64,000 nt of DNA from Burkholderiales bacterium. Its GTDB lineage: Bacteria; Pseudomonadota; Gammaproteobacteria; Burkholderiales; Burkholderiaceae_E. Below are positions 60,757 to 64,000 of the stretch, piece by piece. Made by a program: the position numbers and the translations under genes. Under the pieces are notes generated by a model, which saw only the letters and a program-made list of their open reading frames with translations, ran no database searches and was not told the origin of the DNA. The first letter of the stretch is position 1. Every line of letters starts with the position of its first letter. Location of the stretch: contig QEVL01000004.1 in assembly GCA_003577305.1 (NCBI GenBank), positions 1 through 64,000 on the forward strand, given 5' to 3'.

Positions 60757-61848
60757 ATGCCCCTGACTGACATCGTCATTCGCCGCGCTCGGCCTGCCGC
60801 CAAACCCGTGCGCATATACGACGGCGGTGGGCTCTACATCGAAATTTCGCCTGCTGGCGGGAAGCTCTGGCGGTTCAAGTACCGATTCGACGGAAAGGAG
60901 AAGAGGCTGGCACTGGGGGCGTATCCTGCCGTCCCGATTGTCGGATACAGGGACAAGGCCACGAGCCAGTGGATTCGAGGTGCGAGGGAAAAGCGCGACG
61001 AAGCACGGCGACTGCTGGCCAACGGGATCGACCCCGCCGAAAGCCGCAAGGCGCAGAAGTCGGCGAACGCCGGGCGTGCATCGGGAGCGAAGCGCAGCGG
61101 CCTTCCGGACGAGACGACGTGGGGCTGTCGCGTTCCCGGGCGAAGAGCGCAGCGGGAACTGAGAGAAGAGGTGCTCTACGAGACCGCGGCCCGCTGGTTC
61201 AACAGCCACGGCTATCACGGAACGTCGTTGAGCGACGTGGCGAAGGAACTCGGGATCACGAAGGCGGCGCTGTACAACTACGTCTCGAGCAAGAGGGAAT
61301 TGCTCTACAACATACACCTCCGCTCGCTTCGAGCGGCGCAGGCTGCCCAGGACAGCGCCGCCACCGAGAGCACCGGGCTCGGCAGGGTCCGGAAGATGAT
61401 CTTCAATTATGTCGCGGCGATCACCGAGTCGCCGACGGTGACGTTCATCCTGCTGGAAGACGGGGCCCTCGCTCCGGAGCAGGCCGAGGAGATACTGGCT
61501 GCCCGGCGCGCGCTCGATCACCGGTTCCGTGGTTGGGTCGCTGCGGGAGTACGCGACAAGTCGATCCTGGCATGCGATCCACAGCTGGTGTCTCTGCTAG
61601 TCACTGGGAGCATGGCGTGGCTGACGAAATGGTATGACCCGAGAGGACCGTGGACCGGCGAACAGGTGGCCGAAGCGATGAGTGCGCTATACGCGCGAAT
61701 GCTGAGCAGTGCGCCCATCGGCCCATTGCCGGGCAGTGTCGGACAGGTCGTTCCCGAAGGCGGACTCTGGATGCCGCCAGTCGCACGGCCACGCGGTGAC
61801 GGATCCCGAACGGGCCGACGGGGCGGTCCGCACGACATTGACACGTGA
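60757..61848 (+). CDS. Chimeric protein: P4-type integrase N-terminus fused in frame to a TetR regulator
   Basis: A single 363-residue frame. Residues 1 to about 105 are the DUF4102 arm-binding domain of a P4/CP4-57-type tyrosine integrase (MPLTDIVIRRARPAAKP, YDGGGLYIEI, LWRFKYRFDGKEKRLALG, EARRLLANGIDPAESRKA). An insertion of about 12 residues (YRDKATSQWIRG) lies before AREKRDEARR. The catalytic integrase domain is absent. From about residue 128 a TetR regulator starts (RAQRELREEVLYETAARWF), with the helix-turn-helix LSDVAKELGITKAALYNYV near 160-178 and a complete ligand-binding half to the end. The TetR part has no ATG of its own in this frame, so the integrase promoter and ribosome site may drive it. 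Its stop codon lies inside the palindrome of the next promoter. Confidence 0.8.
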   Translation: MPLTDIVIRRARPAAKPVRIYDGGGLYIEISPAGGKLWRFKYRFDGKEKRLALGAYPAVPIVGYRDKATSQWIRGAREKRDEARRLLANGIDPAESRKAQKSANAGRASGAKRSGLPDETTWGCRVPGRRAQRELREEVLYETAARWFNSHGYHGTSLSDVAKELGITKAALYNYVSSKRELLYNIHLRSLRAAQAAQDSAATESTGLGRVRKMIFNYVAAITESPTVTFILLEDGALAPEQAEEILAARRALDHRFRGWVAAGVRDKSILACDPQLVSLLVTGSMAWLTKWYDPRGPWTGEQVAEAMSALYARMLSSAPIGPLPGSVGQVVPEGGLWMPPVARPRGDGSRTGRRGGPHDIDT

Positions 61849-61866
61849 CCGAGCGGTCACTAAACT
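61838..61866 (+). promoter_or_regulatory. Strong promoter with TetR-type operator in the spacer
   Basis: TTGACA (-35, 61838-61843) and TAAACT (-10, 61861-61866) are 17 bp apart. The spacer consists of one base plus a 16 bp inverted repeat GTGACCG-AG-CGGTCAC (61845-61860, perfect 7 bp arms). Length and symmetry fit a TetR-family dimer site, and binding would exclude RNA polymerase. The site overlaps the last codons of the integrase-TetR gene, so the likely regulator is encoded immediately upstream. It drives the binding-protein gene at 61987. Confidence 0.8.
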
Positions 61867-61986
61867 GATCGAACGGTTGGTATTGCTCGGCGTCGAGCGC
61901 CTGCGAAGCGATCGAACGGACTCGGGCATCGCCGGGGGGCGGATGCACAACGCGGTCTCGATCGTTCACTCACGAGAGGAAGGGAC

Positions 61987-63153
61987 ATGTACTGGAGACT
62001 GATGACGCTGGGCGCCGCGCTGGCGCTCGTGGCGGGATCCGTGGCAGGGCAGACCCAGGGCGTGAGCAAGACCGAGATCGTGGTGGGCTCCCTGCAGGAC
62101 CTGTCGGGCCCGATCGCCAGCCTTGGCAAGGCGAGCCGCAACGGGATGCAGATGAGGATCGACGAACAGAACGAGAAAGGCGGCGTTCACGGCCGCAAGA
62201 TCCGGTTCCTCGTCGAAGACCATGCATACGACCCCAAGCGTGCGGTCCTCGCGACGCACAAGTTGCTTGAACAGGACAAGATCTTCCTGATGCTCGGGCA
62301 CATCGGCACGCCGACGAACGTGGCGGTGATGCCGCTGCTGTTCGAGCGCAACGTCATCAATCTGTTTCCATTCAGCCCGGCGAGACAGATGTTCGACCCG
62401 GTGCATCGTCTGAAGTTCGCGTCTTTCACGCCCTACCACGACCAGGTCCGGCAGTCCGTCCCTGTGCTCGTCAGGCAGAAGGGACTGAAGAAACCCTGCA
62501 TCATCTACCAGGACGACGACTACGGTATCGAGCACCTCAAGGGCGCGGAGGAGGGCCTGAAAACAATCAACCTGCAATGGATCGAGAAGACCTCGTACAA
62601 GCGAGGCGCCACCGACTTCTCGTCGCAGGTCGCGCGCATGAAAAGCGCGGGTTGCGACCTGGTTGTTCTCGGCACGCTCGTAAGGGAGACGATCGGAACC
62701 GTTTCCGAGGCACGCAAGACGGGCTTCAGTCCGGTCTTTCTCGGCACGACTGGGCTCTACTATGACCAGATCCACAAGCTCGGTGGCCCCGCGATGGAGG
62801 GGATCATCGCCACCCATACCGCTGCGGTTCCCTATCCGGACAGCGGCTCCGAAGCGGTTCGGGCGTGGATCCAACGATACAAGAGCAAGTTCGGCGAAGA
62901 TCCGTGGATGCACTCCGTCTACGGATATGCAAACGCAGAGGCCATGATCACCGCGCTCGAGAAAGCCGGGCCCGATCTCACCACCGATTCGCTCATCAGC
63001 GCGATCGAAGCGACCCGGTTTCCCACGGACATTTTCGGCAGTGCCGAAATGACCTTCAGCCCCACCAAGCGCCTCGGGTCGAGTCTTTACCGCTTTGCCG
63101 AGATCCGCAACGGTCGCTGGGTGACGACGTCCGACTACTTCGGCGAGCGCTGA
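61987..63153 (+). CDS. ABC transporter substrate-binding protein (LivJ/LivK type)
   Basis: A 388-residue periplasmic binding protein of the branched-chain amino acid/amide family (Peripla_BP_6). Signal peptide at about 1-22 (MYWRLMTLGAALALVAGSVA, then GQT). The mature part begins TEIVVGSLQDLSGPIASLGKA, the usual lobe I motif, with GHIGTPTNVAVMPLL near 100-115 and YQDDDYGIEHLKGAEEGLK near 172-190. The start is preceded by GAGAGGAAGGGAC. The ligand is not deducible, though the downstream acyl-CoA dehydrogenase suggests an aromatic or fatty acid. Codon usage is less GC-biased than in the core block. Confidence 0.9.
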   Translation: MYWRLMTLGAALALVAGSVAGQTQGVSKTEIVVGSLQDLSGPIASLGKASRNGMQMRIDEQNEKGGVHGRKIRFLVEDHAYDPKRAVLATHKLLEQDKIFLMLGHIGTPTNVAVMPLLFERNVINLFPFSPARQMFDPVHRLKFASFTPYHDQVRQSVPVLVRQKGLKKPCIIYQDDDYGIEHLKGAEEGLKTINLQWIEKTSYKRGATDFSSQVARMKSAGCDLVVLGTLVRETIGTVSEARKTGFSPVFLGTTGLYYDQIHKLGGPAMEGIIATHTAAVPYPDSGSEAVRAWIQRYKSKFGEDPWMHSVYGYANAEAMITALEKAGPDLTTDSLISAIEATRFPTDIFGSAEMTFSPTKRLGSSLYRFAEIRNGRWVTTSDYFGER

Positions 63154-63163
63154 ACCGCAGGCG

Positions 63164-63181
63164 GCGGCGCTGGTGCGCCGC
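63164..63181 (+). other. Intergenic stem-loop
   Basis: A perfect 7 bp stem (GCGGCGC / GCGCCGC) around loop TGGT, without a T tract, lies in the 84 bp between the binding-protein and dehydrogenase genes. Such hairpins can stabilise the upstream message or attenuate downstream transcription; the role here is inferred. Confidence 0.35.
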
Positions 63182-63237
63182 GGCTCTCCTACGCGCCCGG
63201 CGCCCTTGGCGTTGGCCGGGGGCGCGCAGGACTGACG

Positions 63238-64000
63238 ATGCATCTGGAATTCACGCCCGAAGATCAGGCTTTCCGCGCCATCGTGCGCGGGTTCATCGCT
63301 TCGAACCTGCCGACTGACATCGCGGCCAGGGTCAACGGTCGCCAACCGCTCGTCAAGGACGACTACACTCGATGGCAGAAGATCCTGCACGGCAGAGGCT
63401 GGGGCGCGCCCGCATGGCCCCGCGAATTCGGCGGTGCCGGATGGACGCCGATCCAGCAATACATCTTCGAGGAAGAATGCGCGGCCGCCGGGGCGCCGAT
63501 GCAGCTTCCGTTCGGCCCGAAGATGGTCGGTCCGGTCATCATCGCATTCGGCAACGAGTTCCAGCAGAGGCGATTTCTCCCTGGCATCGCTTCGGGCGAA
63601 GAGTGGTGGTGCCAAGGCTTCTCCGAACCAGATGCCGGTTCTGATCTGGCGTCCTTGAAGACGCGTGCCGAACGGGTTCCAGGCCCGGCCGGCGGGCGCT
63701 ACCTGGTCAACGGGCAGAAGACCTGGACCACCTATGCCCATTACGCCGACTGGATCTTCTGTCTGGTGCGTACCCGAAGCGAGGGTCGCCCGCAAGAAGG
63801 GATTTCGTTCCTCCTGATCGACATGAAGACGCCCGGCATCAGCGTGCGTCCCATCGCCATGCTCGATGGAGCGCGCGAGATCAACGAAGTGTGGTTCGAA
63901 AACGTCGAGGTTCCGGTGTCCGGCCTCGTCGGCAACGAGAACAGGGGCTGGGCGTATGCCAAGTTCCTGCTCGACCAGGAACGCACCGACATCGCCCGGG
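63238..64000 (+). CDS. Acyl-CoA dehydrogenase, 3' end outside window
   Basis: The frame is open from ATG 63238 to the window edge (254 codons seen of about 390). It starts MHLEFTPEDQAFRAIVRGFI, the usual acyl-CoA dehydrogenase N-terminal helix; WPREFGGAGWTPIQQYIFEEE near 62-82 and GFSEPDAGSDLASLKTRA near 128-145 are the FAD-dependent family signatures, followed by LVNGQKTWTTYAHYADW. It would oxidise a CoA thioester with FAD. CAGGA precedes the start. It is probably co-transcribed with the binding protein and controlled by the promoter at 61838. Confidence 0.92.
   Translation, partial: MHLEFTPEDQAFRAIVRGFIASNLPTDIAARVNGRQPLVKDDYTRWQKILHGRGWGAPAWPREFGGAGWTPIQQYIFEEECAAAGAPMQLPFGPKMVGPVIIAFGNEFQQRRFLPGIASGEEWWCQGFSEPDAGSDLASLKTRAERVPGPAGGRYLVNGQKTWTTYAHYADWIFCLVRTRSEGRPQEGISFLLIDMKTPGISVRPIAMLDGAREINEVWFENVEVPVSGLVGNENRGWAYAKFLLDQERTDIAR

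Overview
The window is high-GC DNA, mostly tightly packed and free of intact mobile elements. It looks like the chromosome of a betaproteobacterium of the Burkholderiales type. The first 13.3 kb carries the order known from that group: fabF, (membrane protein), mucD, lepA, lepB, DUF4845, rnc, era, recO, pdxJ, acpS, nagZ, uvrC, pgsA, followed by tRNA-Gly and tRNA-Cys. No species can be named from the sequence alone.

Layout. 1-13.3 kb: core co-directional block for fatty-acid synthesis, envelope proteolysis, translation, RNA processing, repair, vitamin B6, muropeptide recycling and phospholipid synthesis, with many 4-14 bp overlaps. The rpoE-rseA-rseB genes usually found just before mucD are absent. 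13.4-16.4 kb: tRNA-Gly and tRNA-Cys separated by a strong terminator, a FadH-type dienoyl-CoA reductase, an inverted tRNA-Leu(UAA), and an MntA-type antitoxin whose HepT toxin is cut to 36 residues. 16.4-22.3 kb: molybdate transporter, TesA esterase, a lone LolD/YbbA-like ATPase, pgi and the NAD(P)HX repair enzyme. 22.4-29.6 kb: a DctP-type TRAP operon divergent from a MarR regulator and a fused 5-oxoprolinase, plausibly one regulated uptake-and-hydrolysis unit. 29.7-34.9 kb: purL, a decayed ABC-F ATPase and a YkgJ cysteine-cluster protein. 35-45.2 kb: mnmC, an SPW-repeat protein, a BT1-like transporter, a DUF3108 protein, a class III aminotransferase and a second TRAP system of the TAXI type. 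45.3-57.1 kb: metabolic and stress genes (ammonia-lyase, TauE/SafE, HIT, serA, nnrS, aspA, osmC, TMEM175-like, GST, patatin, gshA, AhpD-like).

57.1-64 kb is the accessory end. It holds a truncated Mut7-C gene, an orphan 1,027-residue SNF2-type helicase and an in-frame chimera of an integrase N-terminus with a TetR regulator. After these come a branched-chain-amino-acid-type ABC binding protein and the start of an acyl-CoA dehydrogenase. A near-consensus promoter before the binding protein has a 16-bp inverted repeat filling its spacer and overlapping the end of the chimera gene.

The most unusual items are the integrase-TetR chimera with its likely operator, the three gene remnants (HepT, Mut7-C, ABC-F), the orphan helicase, the low-GC block inside lepB, the rearranged tRNA cluster, and several genes whose -10-like hexamer lies so close to the start codon that leaderless transcripts are possible. 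No CRISPR array, rRNA, complete insertion sequence or replication origin was seen.
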